Origin: an uncultured Psychrobacter sp.
GTDB lineage: Bacteria > Pseudomonadota > Gammaproteobacteria > Pseudomonadales > Moraxellaceae
Length of the DNA stretch: 64,000 nt
NCBI RefSeq assembly: GCF_947500265.1
Contig: NZ_CANMRN010000001.1
Location: 576,605-640,604 of the forward strand
Reading direction: 5' to 3'
Shown here: positions 18,013 through 27,167 of the stretch, in pieces
How positions within the stretch are numbered: position 1 is the first letter of the stretch
How the letters are laid out: each line of letters begins with the position of its first letter
Position numbers and translations under genes: made by a program
The notes under the pieces: generated by a model
Told to the model about the DNA's origin: nothing
Seen by the model: the letters and a program-made list of their open reading frames with translations, nothing else
Databases searched by the model: none

Positions 18013-18609
18013 ATGAAGATGTTTGTTTGGCTATTCATTGCATTTGTGGTGTTGGTAGTTGTGTTTGGAGTATCCATTTTTAATAGATTGGTACGCGCAC
18101 GTAACCAAGCAAAGAATGGCTTTGCTCAAATAGATGTGCAATTGAAGCGTCGTCATGATCTGATTCCAAACTTGGTCGAAACCGCCAAGCGTTATTTGAG
18201 TCATGAAGAAGAAACACTCACTCGCGTCATTAGCGCGCGCAATCATGCCCAAGATCTACAAGACTCTAATAAACATCAGCCAGACTCACTAGAACATATG
18301 GCACTGTTTGCAAAAGCAGAAGGTATGTTGTCCAAAGCATTGAGTCAGTTCTCTGCTGTCGTCGAAGCCTACCCAGAGCTCAAAGCCGATAATATGATCA
18401 AGGAGCTCATGGACGAACTAACCAATACGGAAAATCGCATTGGATTTGCGCGTCAGCATTATAATGACAGCGTAATGTTTTATAATAATGATCGCGAAGT
18501 CTTTCCTAATAACCTCGTTAGTACGACTTTTGGCTTTCGTCCGCTCAGTCCGTTGGTATTTGAGGATAGAAAAGCGATTGCTCAGGCACCGATTGTCAAT
18601 ATGGGCTAA
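18013..18609 (+). CDS. lemA: LemA family protein
   Basis: 198 residues from ATG 18013, chosen because TGGAG lies 7 bases upstream; an in-frame TTG at 18007 fits less well. There is one N-terminal membrane helix (FVWLFIAFVVLVVVFGVSIF), then the coiled LemA core: NGFAQIDVQLKRRHDLIPNLVET, ALSQFSAVVEAYPELKADN, ELTNTENRIGFARQHYNDSV and FPNNLV. LemA proteins are membrane-anchored helical proteins of unsettled role, often encoded next to HtpX-like M48 peptidases. That is the case here: the next gene begins 13 bases after the stop. Confidence 0.93.
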   Translation: MKMFVWLFIAFVVLVVVFGVSIFNRLVRARNQAKNGFAQIDVQLKRRHDLIPNLVETAKRYLSHEEETLTRVISARNHAQDLQDSNKHQPDSLEHMALFAKAEGMLSKALSQFSAVVEAYPELKADNMIKELMDELTNTENRIGFARQHYNDSVMFYNNDREVFPNNLVSTTFGFRPLSPLVFEDRKAIAQAPIVNMG

Positions 18610-18622
18610 GGTTTAGATAATT

Positions 18623-21601
18623 TTGGCGAACTCTAGGCAGCCTAATCTGATGGATTTTTTTGGTGAACAGCGGATACGTACGCGGCGCAGTCTATTACTT
18701 TATGGACTGTTTTTCCTGATTGTACTTGCTCATATGGCTGTAGGACTGGCTGTCATGTCTATACTGTTGACTGTATTTACAGGCGGTATATATCATTGGG
18801 TATTGGTTCTGGTCATTGTCTTGACGTTAGGCAGTTTCGTTGGTGGTAGTTTTTTAGAGTATCGACGCCTGCGAGCAGGTGGCCGCGCTATTGCTCAGCG
18901 AGTAGGAGCGGTTAGGCTGTTTATCGATAACAGTCAAGAACCATGGGAGCACAGTCAAGGAGTCGCTCATCAACACGAAGCTGAAGAAAAGGTTCGCTAT
19001 AGTTCACGTCATATAGTAGTACGTGACGAGCGCGATTTTCCGCCCGTCTATCGCCGCTATTATGAAATTGCACAGCAACTGGCCATTGCGGCAGGTTTGC
19101 AAACCCCTATTTTATATGTGCTACCTGACGAGCAGGGTATCAATGGTTTTGTCGCTGGTCGCCATAGCCAAGATATGGTACTTGTCGTTACCCAAGGTGC
19201 GCTAGATAAACTGTCTGATGAGGCGCTATACGGACTCATCGGTCATGAATATGGTCATATATTGCACGGTGATGCTACGTTCAATTTACAGCTGATGGTG
19301 GTATTGGCAGGCTTGCAGATACTATACGACTGGAGTGACCCTATATCAAATCATATCTCTAATTACCGTTATTTTGATAGCGATAGTATCTCCCAAAAGT
19401 CTTTATCACAAAGACAGGTTGATACGCTTGCACGCAATACAGAAGCGCAAACGGCCAATTTCAACACGCATAGTGAATGGGTCGCCTACTGGCAGCAGCA
19501 ATCACAACAACAGCAGTCCTCAGCCAAGCGTCAGTCTAAATGGGTACAAACATCGCCTATAATAGATCGTCAAGCCCCGCGTAGTGTCTGGACATTGCTA
19601 CTGCATGGTTTAAGCTTCTCTAGCATGGCAAGCGCGCAGTTGATTAAGCACAGTTTTAATCGTGAGCGCGAGCTACTTGCTGATGCCACCAGCGTTCAGT
19701 TAACACGTACGCCTGCGATTATCGAAACCTTAAAAGCCATTCATCAAGACTCGCTCGGCTCGCGTTTGTCTGGCATCGCCGATATCAATGGACTCAGCCA
19801 TTTTTTCTTTGCTAGTAGTGGGGCAGACTTAGGGGATGTGTCGTGGTTTGCCACCCATCCAAGCCTGACTGAGCGTATGAGCGCTATTAATGCGGATGCT
19901 TATCATAAGTTCGCGGTACAAATCGCTAAAGAAAAGCGAATAAATCAGCAAAAGGTCAAAGAAATATATAGGCAACGCCGCTTAGGTGATTGGGGAGCAA
20001 CAAAAGAAAATAACCTACATGAAAAATCGCTAGAAAAAAGCGTGCAGCATTCGTCAGTATTTGAGACTCAAACAGCTGCAACGATTAATACAGGTGACAC
20101 TAAACAGCCAGATGATAGAAAAGTTCTTGCTGAATCTATAAGCGACAATCGTAATACGGATAGTAGCGAATCAGGGATTGATGACGGTTTAGAGTTTGCC
20201 GTAGAGGCTGATGTGGTAATTGATGGGCGACTTCAGGTACAGGCCGAAGACGTTGGTACTCATCAGCTGTTAAAACCGTGGCAGGCCAAACCGGACGCCG
20301 ACCTACCAGAAAACACACTAATTGAAGTTAGCGATATTAAAAAGGTGTCATTACCTCAGTATATACTCAATCATAGTTATCATCCTTTAGGTGCGCTAGC
20401 ATTAGTCGAAGCTGTCTTGCTTTGTCATCAGCATCCATCATTATCAACGACTGTCATGTATAGTTTGAATGATATTTGGAATGATATTTGGAATGATGGC
20501 TTCTCTGTTGCGACTGACACGACCCGCAATGAGCAAATACTACCGCATACGATAGACCATCAGCTACTGACGATAGTGTCCCGTCTTGATAGACGTTTAG
20601 ACAGCGCTTTGATTGAGCTCGCTTTAAACCAATTGCGTCAACAGGATTTATCTGAACTATGTATCGAAGATCTAAAGCTCAAAAGTAAACACGATCATAG
20701 TCACGACAGTCATCAGTACTATAAAAAACAAGAAAAATGCCGTACGATGTTGTTGCGTTATCAGCAGGGCATATTTGAGTTGTTTAACCAACAGCTGACA
20801 TCTGACTTAACCAAAAGCTTAGCTTATGATTCGTCAGATCAAAATATACCTAGTGATAACGCTCATGCGATTGCCATTGCTCTGAATAACTCGTTAGCTT
20901 TAACACTTCAAAAATCGCCAATATTATCACTATGGCAAGCGCTACATTTGCAGCAGTTGCTACCGATATTGTCTAAAGTTTTACAAGATACGGATGCGCA
21001 GTCTCTATGGCCGCAAATACTGAAGACTGGTATGGAAGACGTAAGGGCGCAATTGGACCCTTCAGGTCAGGTGTTTACAGGACTTAGTAAATCAGAAGTA
21101 TCAGTTGTTGTCTTATTGGCTTATCGACTATCAAAAGATGCAAAAGGCCAGATGATTTCAATGCATGACCGATCGTTATTGAGTGAGGGTAACGACAGTG
21201 TGGCGCATTATATTGTAGATTTGAGACGGCATGCGCGCTTGATTAATATTGATCTGGTGACAGTAAGCGACGTTAATTTACAGTGGCTATTATTGACCGC
21301 ACAGCACTTGAATAGCATTCAGTTATTGGCGATTATTTCTGCGGTTCCTGTCTCTACCAATCACTCTATCAAGCGCTTGGTAGATGCTCAGAATGCTGAT
21401 AATTATCGAGAGAAGCAACAGGACGGTAGCCAAATAGATTATAATGAAAGTGAGATAAGTCAGCCTACTCATAATGAATACCGCCAATGGCTAAGTACGT
21501 TGCATACGGTGATGTTACACGATACGATAATCAGCCAAGATGAATACGATTGTTTGTTGGCAATATCAGAGCGTTGGCTCGGTATTCGACAGCTATTTTG
21601 A
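18623..21601 (+). CDS. M48 family membrane metallopeptidase with long C-terminal extension
   Basis: 992 residues from a TTG start; ATG 18650 is an alternative and neither has a strong ribosome site. Two N-terminal membrane helices (about 25-80) precede the zinc-peptidase domain: LIGHEYGHILHGD with HEYGH at 208-212, the third ligand in NRERELLADATSVQ (Glu350), and ATHPSLTERMSAI (about 410-425). HtpX-type enzymes are near 290 residues. Here about 550 residues follow, first a polar linker, then a helical region ending in HDTIISQDEYDCLLAISERW, which is reminiscent of TerB-like helices. It is probably translated with lemA. The substrate is unknown; envelope protein quality control is an inference. 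Confidence 0.88.
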   Translation: MANSRQPNLMDFFGEQRIRTRRSLLLYGLFFLIVLAHMAVGLAVMSILLTVFTGGIYHWVLVLVIVLTLGSFVGGSFLEYRRLRAGGRAIAQRVGAVRLFIDNSQEPWEHSQGVAHQHEAEEKVRYSSRHIVVRDERDFPPVYRRYYEIAQQLAIAAGLQTPILYVLPDEQGINGFVAGRHSQDMVLVVTQGALDKLSDEALYGLIGHEYGHILHGDATFNLQLMVVLAGLQILYDWSDPISNHISNYRYFDSDSISQKSLSQRQVDTLARNTEAQTANFNTHSEWVAYWQQQSQQQQSSAKRQSKWVQTSPIIDRQAPRSVWTLLLHGLSFSSMASAQLIKHSFNRERELLADATSVQLTRTPAIIETLKAIHQDSLGSRLSGIADINGLSHFFFASSGADLGDVSWFATHPSLTERMSAINADAYHKFAVQIAKEKRINQQKVKEIYRQRRLGDWGATKENNLHEKSLEKSVQHSSVFETQTAATINTGDTKQPDDRKVLAESISDNRNTDSSESGIDDGLEFAVEADVVIDGRLQVQAEDVGTHQLLKPWQAKPDADLPENTLIEVSDIKKVSLPQYILNHSYHPLGALALVEAVLLCHQHPSLSTTVMYSLNDIWNDIWNDGFSVATDTTRNEQILPHTIDHQLLTIVSRLDRRLDSALIELALNQLRQQDLSELCIEDLKLKSKHDHSHDSHQYYKKQEKCRTMLLRYQQGIFELFNQQLTSDLTKSLAYDSSDQNIPSDNAHAIAIALNNSLALTLQKSPILSLWQALHLQQLLPILSKVLQDTDAQSLWPQILKTGMEDVRAQLDPSGQVFTGLSKSEVSVVVLLAYRLSKDAKGQMISMHDRSLLSEGNDSVAHYIVDLRRHARLINIDLVTVSDVNLQWLLLTAQHLNSIQLLAIISAVPVSTNHSIKRLVDAQNADNYREKQQDGSQIDYNESEISQPTHNEYRQWLSTLHTVMLHDTIISQDEYDCLLAISERWLGIRQLF

Positions 21602-21715
21602 TGAGTATGAATCTAGTATTTGATTAATAGTGTGAAGTATATTCTGTGAGAGCTGCCAAAACCATAAAAACATCTATAAATGATATAAACAAAATGAGTA
21701 GGATAGTAGAGTCGA

Positions 21716-22600
21716 ATGAGTGATACCCAAGACCCGCTAACTGTATTACAGCGCCGTGTGCAGCAACGCCAAATTCTAGCGATGATGGGTATCAATCAGT
21801 GGGTGCAGCCTGAGTCAAAAACCATCAATATGGCTGACATTACGACAGCTTCGGTTGAGCAATCACATATTGATTCCACTGTTATTGAGGCTAACAACAA
21901 CGAAGTAGTGAGCGCTAAAGCTGTAAACGCAGTTGATCAACCGGCTGATGGTTATCATATCAATGACTATAATGCTAACGGCTATGTTACCGATGAGTAT
22001 GATCCTGATTTGCAAGCTACCACTGAACAGATGGCTAGCGAGCAGAGCCCTGTTACTTATAGTTTTGATTCCGTTGATTCGAATACGGTCAGTTCAGATG
22101 CGGTTAGCTCAAGTGCTGGGTTTAACTATCATGACATCCCAAGTGCTGCATCGAACCAAACTGCTGTAACCTCTACGAATGCACCTATTGAGCAACCTCA
22201 ATGTAATAATGATGACAGCATAAATGATGATAGCTTGAAAAAAGTAGCACCATTTGACTTGCAAGGTGGCCGCTATAATGACTGGGTAATATTGGTTGAT
22301 ATCAAAGCGCTAGATAGTGACAGTCAAAAGCTATGGCAAAACATCACCCAAGCGCTATCAATCACTTGTGAGACAACATCATTTCCGATTTGCGACGGTA
22401 TGGACACTGCTGAGCTTGCCAATGCCAGTCTTGCAGGATATATCTTTCGAATTGGCCGAAGCGAAGAGATACAAGTTGCTGCACTGACGGCGCTGCCTGC
22501 CGGCCTCCAACATCCCAATCTGACTACTGTGCCGACATTAGAAGAAATGCTCGTAGACAGTGATGCTAAACGTCAGCTGTGGGAGCAGATATCTCATTGA
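21716..22600 (+). CDS. Probable DNA polymerase III psi subunit (HolD-like) with long linker
   Basis: 294 residues. The N-terminal QRQILAMMGINQWVQPE resembles the psi start (LQQLGITQW), the part that binds chi. The C-terminal third (WVILVDIKALDS, LWQNITQALSIT, YIFRIGRSEEIQVAALTALPA, LPAGLQHPNLTTVPTLEEML and a final RQLWEQISH) follows the order of E. coli HolD, which also ends its fold with an ALWQQI helix. Between them lie about 150 low-complexity residues rich in Asn, Asp, Ser and Val. E. coli HolD has 137 residues, so this is about twice as long. The assignment rests on pattern similarity only and would place it in the clamp loader. It stands alone before serC. Confidence 0.55.
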   Translation: MSDTQDPLTVLQRRVQQRQILAMMGINQWVQPESKTINMADITTASVEQSHIDSTVIEANNNEVVSAKAVNAVDQPADGYHINDYNANGYVTDEYDPDLQATTEQMASEQSPVTYSFDSVDSNTVSSDAVSSSAGFNYHDIPSAASNQTAVTSTNAPIEQPQCNNDDSINDDSLKKVAPFDLQGGRYNDWVILVDIKALDSDSQKLWQNITQALSITCETTSFPICDGMDTAELANASLAGYIFRIGRSEEIQVAALTALPAGLQHPNLTTVPTLEEMLVDSDAKRQLWEQISH

Positions 22601-22692
22601 GTTGTATGAAAACTGACATCGATACCAATGCCTTTATCAACAAACTGAAATAAAAAACATCCTTTTATTTCATCATACCTAGGACTGTGATT

Positions 22693-23820
22693 ATGCCTAC
22701 AACCCCAACGTCTACAGCAACTGCCACACCGCATCGCCTGCCAAATTTTTGTGCTGGACCTGCTACCATGCCAACAGCCGTATTAGAGCGCGCGCAGAGC
22801 GAACTGCTTGATTGGCAAGGTCGCGGCCTGTCGGTCATGGAAGTCAGCCATCGTAGCAAAGAGTATATGGCCATTACTGACAAAGCAGAAGCTAAGCTAC
22901 GCACGCTTATGGAAATACCAGATAACTACAAAGTGCTATTTTTGCAAGGCGGCGCAAGTTTGCAGTTTTCTGCAATTCCATTGAACCTGTTAAATGGTGG
23001 ACGCGGTGACTATTTGACGACAGGTGCATGGTCAGGCAAAGCGATCAAGGAAGCCAAGCGCTATGAAGCACTGGGTCTGGGCGAGATTAACCTAGTTGCG
23101 ACTGGCAAAGAGAATAACTTTACTGACCTACCAGCGCAAAGCGATTGGAATATCAGTGAAGACGCCGCTTATTTTCATTACTGTGCCAATGAAACAATTC
23201 ATGGCCTACAGGTATTTGAGCCACCACAAGTAGATGCGCCAATTATTGCTGATATGTCATCTTGTATCTTGTCGCAGCCGATAGATGTGTCTAAATTTGG
23301 CATGATCTACGCGGGCGCACAGAAAAACATTGGTCCTGCAGGTCTGGTTATTGTCATTATCCGTGATGATTTGATGGGGCAGGCCAGCGAATGGTGTCCT
23401 ATGCTGCTGAATTATGAGCATCAAGCTGATAAAGAGTCTATGTCTAATACGCCAGCGACGTACTCTTGGTACTTAGCTGGGTTAGTGTTTGATTGGTTGG
23501 AAGAGCAGGGCGGTGTGGCTGCTATCGGTAAAATAAATCAGCAAAAAGCCGACTTACTTTATAAGACAATCGATGACAGCAGTTTTTATAATAATCCAGT
23601 AGATTCTAAGTATCGCTCTATCATGAACGTGCCGTTTACTTTAGCAGACAGCAGCCTTGATAAAGTATTCCTAGAAGAGTCAGAAAAAGCTGGCTTGTTA
23701 AATCTAAAAGGTCATCGTGATGTGGGCGGTATGCGAGCCAGTATCTACAATGCCGTGCCACTTGAGTGGGTACAGCAGCTGGTTGACTTTATGATTGCCT
23801 TTGAAAAAAAGCACGCCTAA
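22693..23820 (+). CDS. serC: Phosphoserine aminotransferase
   Basis: 375 residues from ATG 22693; AGGA stands 8 bases upstream, while the in-frame GTG at 22687 would be too close. This PLP enzyme converts 3-phosphohydroxypyruvate to phosphoserine and also acts in PLP synthesis. Motifs: NFCAGPATMPTAVLERAQ, VMEVSHRSKEY, VLFLQGGASLQF, the PLP lysine in YAGAQKNIGPAGLV, TPATYSWYLAG and GHRDVGGMRASIYNAVP. A Thr/Pro-rich stretch of about 15 residues precedes the conserved start. It is followed by its own terminator. Confidence 0.96.
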   Translation: MPTTPTSTATATPHRLPNFCAGPATMPTAVLERAQSELLDWQGRGLSVMEVSHRSKEYMAITDKAEAKLRTLMEIPDNYKVLFLQGGASLQFSAIPLNLLNGGRGDYLTTGAWSGKAIKEAKRYEALGLGEINLVATGKENNFTDLPAQSDWNISEDAAYFHYCANETIHGLQVFEPPQVDAPIIADMSSCILSQPIDVSKFGMIYAGAQKNIGPAGLVIVIIRDDLMGQASEWCPMLLNYEHQADKESMSNTPATYSWYLAGLVFDWLEEQGGVAAIGKINQQKADLLYKTIDDSSFYNNPVDSKYRSIMNVPFTLADSSLDKVFLEESEKAGLLNLKGHRDVGGMRASIYNAVPLEWVQQLVDFMIAFEKKHA

Positions 23821-23874
23821 GCAAAATAATAACTGCTAGCGTATAAAGTCTTTATACATAAACTGCACGTTAAG

Positions 23875-23908
23875 AAAGGCGCAACTGATCATGGTTGCGC
23901 CTTTTTTA
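23875..23908 (+). terminator. serC terminator
   Basis: AAGGCGCAAC (23876-23885) pairs with GTTGCGCCTT (23894-23903), with a T tract behind it and an 8-base loop. Confidence 0.85.
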
Positions 23909-23949
23909 TATGTATAAACAAACAGTTTGGTCATGCTAGCACGTAGTAA

Positions 23950-24014
23950 TAATGGTTTGCCGTGGATATGACTTAATGCTATCACCATTAAGTCATATCC
24001 ACGGCAAACCATTA
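23950..24014. repeat. Perfect 29-base inverted repeat with 7-base loop
   Basis: The arms 23950-23978 and 23986-24014 are exact reverse complements (each arm has the core GGTTTGCCGTGGATATGAC) around CTATCAC. No T run follows on either side, so it is not an ordinary terminator; serC already has one 50 bases upstream. It could be a transcribed hairpin, a small mobile or REP-like unit, or a processing site upstream of the yejA gene. No second copy was noticed in this window. Of the 305 bases between serC and yejA it is the only feature besides the terminator. Confidence 0.9.
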
Positions 24015-24125
24015 GGTTAAAAAACCTAAGTTTGTTATGATAAAATTTTGCTATAACGCTGTTTTGCTGTCAGGCTTTACGTTTTGATATTTATATTGGT
24101 TAGCATAGAGGTTTGTTATAACGTC

Positions 24126-25961
24126 ATGATAATAAAAAACGCCCTGTTAAAAGCTGTATTGCTAACCATCACCGTCAGTTGGATACCGAGCAGTATCGCT
24201 GCACCTATCACGACGACTGCGCTTGGGCACAATAGCCCTACTGAGTACATCAATGCACCTTACTTACCTTATGCCAATCCAAAAGCGCCATCAGGAGGCA
24301 CGCTTTCTCTAGATGCTCGCGGTACGTTTAATAGCGCCAATAAATGGATGACCACAGGCGTCGCGATGATTGGCACAGACTATCTGTATGATACTTTGAT
24401 GACTGGCTCATTAAATGAAGCTTTTACGATGTATCCGCAGCTGGCAAGTAAAGTGACATATGATCCAGATAATACAAGCTGGATTATCTATCATCTTAAT
24501 CCTAATGCTCGTTTTTGGGATGGGTCGGGTGTGACCAGTCGCGATGTAAAAGCAACTTTTGAGGCGATATTGAATAAAGGCCCCATGTATATTCGCAGTT
24601 ATCTAAGTGATATCAAAGACATTCAAATCATTAATGATCAACAAGTAAAGTTTGTCTTTGCCTCTGCTGAAAACAAAGAGATTTTACTGACTGTTGGCCA
24701 GTTTCCTATATTTGCCAAATCTTCTATTGATACCGATTTTGAGAAAATCAGTCTGTCACCATTGATGGGTAGTGGTCCTTATAAATTGGGGCGAGTTGAT
24801 GCAGGGCGTTCGGTAAGTTATATACGTGATCCCAATTATTGGGGGCGTGATTTGATGGTCAATCGTGGCCGCTACAATTTTGATATGATCAAGTTTGTTT
24901 ATTATCAAAGTGATGAAATTGCCTTTGAAGGTTTTAAATCTGGTCAATACCGCTTTCGCCCCGAAAATAAAGCATCGAACTGGGTAACTGGGTATAATTT
25001 CCCCGCAGTGAAAGCAGGGCTTATCCAAAAAGAGACGATAACCAGCCAAAATCCAGTACCGATGCAAGCGTTGGTGATGAATTTGCGCCGTCCCATCTTT
25101 CAAGATATCAAAGTTCGTCAAGCACTGACAGCTGCCTATGATTTTGAATGGATGAATAAAACCCTATTTCACGGTCAATATGAACGCTTGCAAAGCTTTT
25201 TTCATGGCTCAGAGCTTGCCGCAAGGGGTACGCCATCTGATGCAGAGATGCAGGTATTGACGCCGTTATTATCTGAGCTTGAACCGACACAGCGAAAAGC
25301 AACATTAGCAGAATGGCAGCTACCCACCAGTGATGGGAACGGCTTTAATCGTCAAGGGTTATTAGAAGCGCGCCAGCTTCTATTAGAGGCTGGGTTTTAT
25401 TATGAGGATATGAAACTATATCAACCTGATGGGTCGCTTGCTCAGATTGAGATTTTGATGACAGGCGAGACCATGGGCCGTGTCTTGTTACCTTACATTC
25501 GCAATCTAAAACGCTTGGGATTTAATGCTACTTTGCGTCAAGTGGATGGGCCGCAATATTATGAGCGTATGCGCCGTTTTGATTATGATATGGTCGTGGA
25601 CGTATTTGCTCAAAGTCTCTCTCCTGGTGCTGAGCAAGCGGCATTCTGGGGAAGTGCTGCTGCTGACGAGCCGGGTAATCATAACAGTGCTGGTATCAAG
25701 AGTGCAGCTGTCGATAAAGTCGTTGCTGCCCTTGGTAATGCTAAAAATCGTGACGAGATTGTACTGTATACACAGGTGTTAGATAGGTTATTGCGGGCAG
25801 GACATTATGTTGTACCGCTATACGGTAAGTCTGGCACCAATGTCGCCTACTGGGATCAGTATCGCCATACCGAAAAACTACCGACCAATGCTGTTGGTAT
25901 CGATTATTGGTGGGTGGATAAAGAGGCAGAAGGGCGTATCAATAAATATTTAAAACAGTAA
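24126..25961 (+). CDS. yejA: Oligopeptide ABC transporter, periplasmic binding protein (YejA type)
   Basis: 611 residues from ATG 24126; the frame stays open to a TTG at 24084, but the signal peptide (ALLKAVLLTITVSWIPSSIAA) is complete from the ATG. It belongs to the SBP family 5. Family signs: AYLPYANPKAP-like start, TGVAMIGTDYLYDTLM, WIIYHLNPNARFWDGSGVTSRDVKATF, LSPLMGSGPYKLGRVDAGRS, RDPNYWGRDL, and ALVMNLRRPIFQDIKVRQAL. Length and order match YejA of the yejABEF system, which takes up oligopeptides and, in E. coli, microcin C. Its permease genes follow only after gloB and a MITE-like insert. Confidence 0.88.
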   Translation: MIIKNALLKAVLLTITVSWIPSSIAAPITTTALGHNSPTEYINAPYLPYANPKAPSGGTLSLDARGTFNSANKWMTTGVAMIGTDYLYDTLMTGSLNEAFTMYPQLASKVTYDPDNTSWIIYHLNPNARFWDGSGVTSRDVKATFEAILNKGPMYIRSYLSDIKDIQIINDQQVKFVFASAENKEILLTVGQFPIFAKSSIDTDFEKISLSPLMGSGPYKLGRVDAGRSVSYIRDPNYWGRDLMVNRGRYNFDMIKFVYYQSDEIAFEGFKSGQYRFRPENKASNWVTGYNFPAVKAGLIQKETITSQNPVPMQALVMNLRRPIFQDIKVRQALTAAYDFEWMNKTLFHGQYERLQSFFHGSELAARGTPSDAEMQVLTPLLSELEPTQRKATLAEWQLPTSDGNGFNRQGLLEARQLLLEAGFYYEDMKLYQPDGSLAQIEILMTGETMGRVLLPYIRNLKRLGFNATLRQVDGPQYYERMRRFDYDMVVDVFAQSLSPGAEQAAFWGSAAADEPGNHNSAGIKSAAVDKVVAALGNAKNRDEIVLYTQVLDRLLRAGHYVVPLYGKSGTNVAYWDQYRHTEKLPTNAVGIDYWWVDKEAEGRINKYLKQ

Positions 25962-26060
25962 ACAGTGTTTATTATAAAGTTTGACCCGATAACAACGGAC
26001 AGCTGAGCATATATGCTGTTTTATTAAATATATGCTGTTGCTATCAAATAACAGTTAGAT

Positions 26061-26234
26061 TAGGGCGTGTCCTCATTTTAAAAATGGTGATAAAAATGAG
26101 ATAAATTGCCATCAAACGAGGAAAATAGTGCAGATAATATCAAGATACTGACCAACTATTTGACGATGTTTGGCAAAATTTAGCTGTTTTTAGCCCATTT
26201 AGAGGACACTCGTTTGAATTGAGGAAACGCCCTA
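26061..26234. mobile_element. MITE-like element with imperfect terminal inverted repeats
   Basis: The left end GGGCGTGTCCTCATTTTAA (26063 onward) and the reverse complement of the right end, GGGCGTTTCCTCAATTCAA, agree at about 15 of 19 positions. Both are flanked by TA (26061-26062 and 26233-26234), the duplication made by IS630/mariner-like and some IS5-group elements. An inner GTGTCCTC motif recurs inverted near the right end. At about 174 bases it has no transposase frame, so it would need one in trans. It separates yejA from gloB. The family could not be named from memory. Confidence 0.6.
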
Positions 26235-26284
26235 GATAATTCAAAATAACACGTAACAAAAATAACTACCGGTAAGGATTTAAT

Positions 26285-27064
26285 ATGAGTATTCGTATTC
26301 ACCCAATCAAAGCATTTAGTGATAACTATATCTGGACATTGATTAATGAAAATAATAAGCAGGCGATTGTCATTGATCCAGGTCAAGCCCAGCCGGTCAT
26401 TGATTATCTAGAGACGCATGAGCTCGAACTAACATCGATTTGGACGACTCACCATCATCATGATCATATCGGCGGCGTCGCAGAGTTGCAGGAATCGTAT
26501 CCGATGACTCATCTGGTTGCGCATAGTGAGCATGGCGTCGATGAAGATCAAACTATCAAAGACGGTAGCACGGTGAGCGCATGGGGCTGCTCTGCGCAAG
26601 TCTGGGATGTATCAGGGCATACCGCTAGCCATATGGCCTATATTTTGGATATCGATGGGCAAAAGCATTGTTTCTGCGGTGATACGTTGTTTAGTGCAGG
26701 TTGTGGACGTGTGTTTACTGGTACGATTGAGCAACTGCATGAGAGCTTTAAGCGTTTGAACGGCTTGCCTCATGAGGCGCTACTGTATCCGGCGCATGAA
26801 TATACGGCCAGTAACCTACGTTTTGGTCTATCTATTGAACCTGACAATGAATCGATGCAGCAAGCCTTAGCACGAGCAGAGGTACAAACTGAACAAGGCA
26901 TGGCAACGCTACCAGTGACACTAGAGCATGAGCGCACGGTAAATGTGTTTTTACGTACACAAGAGCCGAGTGTAATCGCAGGAGTGAAATCCAAAATGTC
27001 TATCGATGATGAGAAGTCATTGACGGTATTTGCAGCGTTACGCGAGCTGAAAAACAACTTTTAA
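26285..27064 (+). CDS. gloB: Hydroxyacylglutathione hydrolase (glyoxalase II)
   Basis: 259 residues, the normal size. It hydrolyses S-lactoylglutathione to lactate and glutathione, the second step of methylglyoxal detoxification. The metallo-beta-lactamase fold is shown by THHHHDHIGG (two-metal site), VSGHTASHMAY, CFCGDTLFSAGCGRVFTGT and LYPAHEYTASNL. The C-terminal HAGH domain is present (RTQEPSV..). A ribosome site AAGGAT precedes the ATG. It sits inside what would otherwise be a continuous yejABEF operon. Confidence 0.94.
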   Translation: MSIRIHPIKAFSDNYIWTLINENNKQAIVIDPGQAQPVIDYLETHELELTSIWTTHHHHDHIGGVAELQESYPMTHLVAHSEHGVDEDQTIKDGSTVSAWGCSAQVWDVSGHTASHMAYILDIDGQKHCFCGDTLFSAGCGRVFTGTIEQLHESFKRLNGLPHEALLYPAHEYTASNLRFGLSIEPDNESMQQALARAEVQTEQGMATLPVTLEHERTVNVFLRTQEPSVIAGVKSKMSIDDEKSLTVFAALRELKNNF

Positions 27065-27167
27065 AGTAAGTTTTTAACAAATAGTTTGCTTTTAAGCACC
27101 TATTTAATACACCGCAATTCGCTGCTGAACGTCATTGCTATCTCTCTTTATTTAGGAAGTCGCCATT

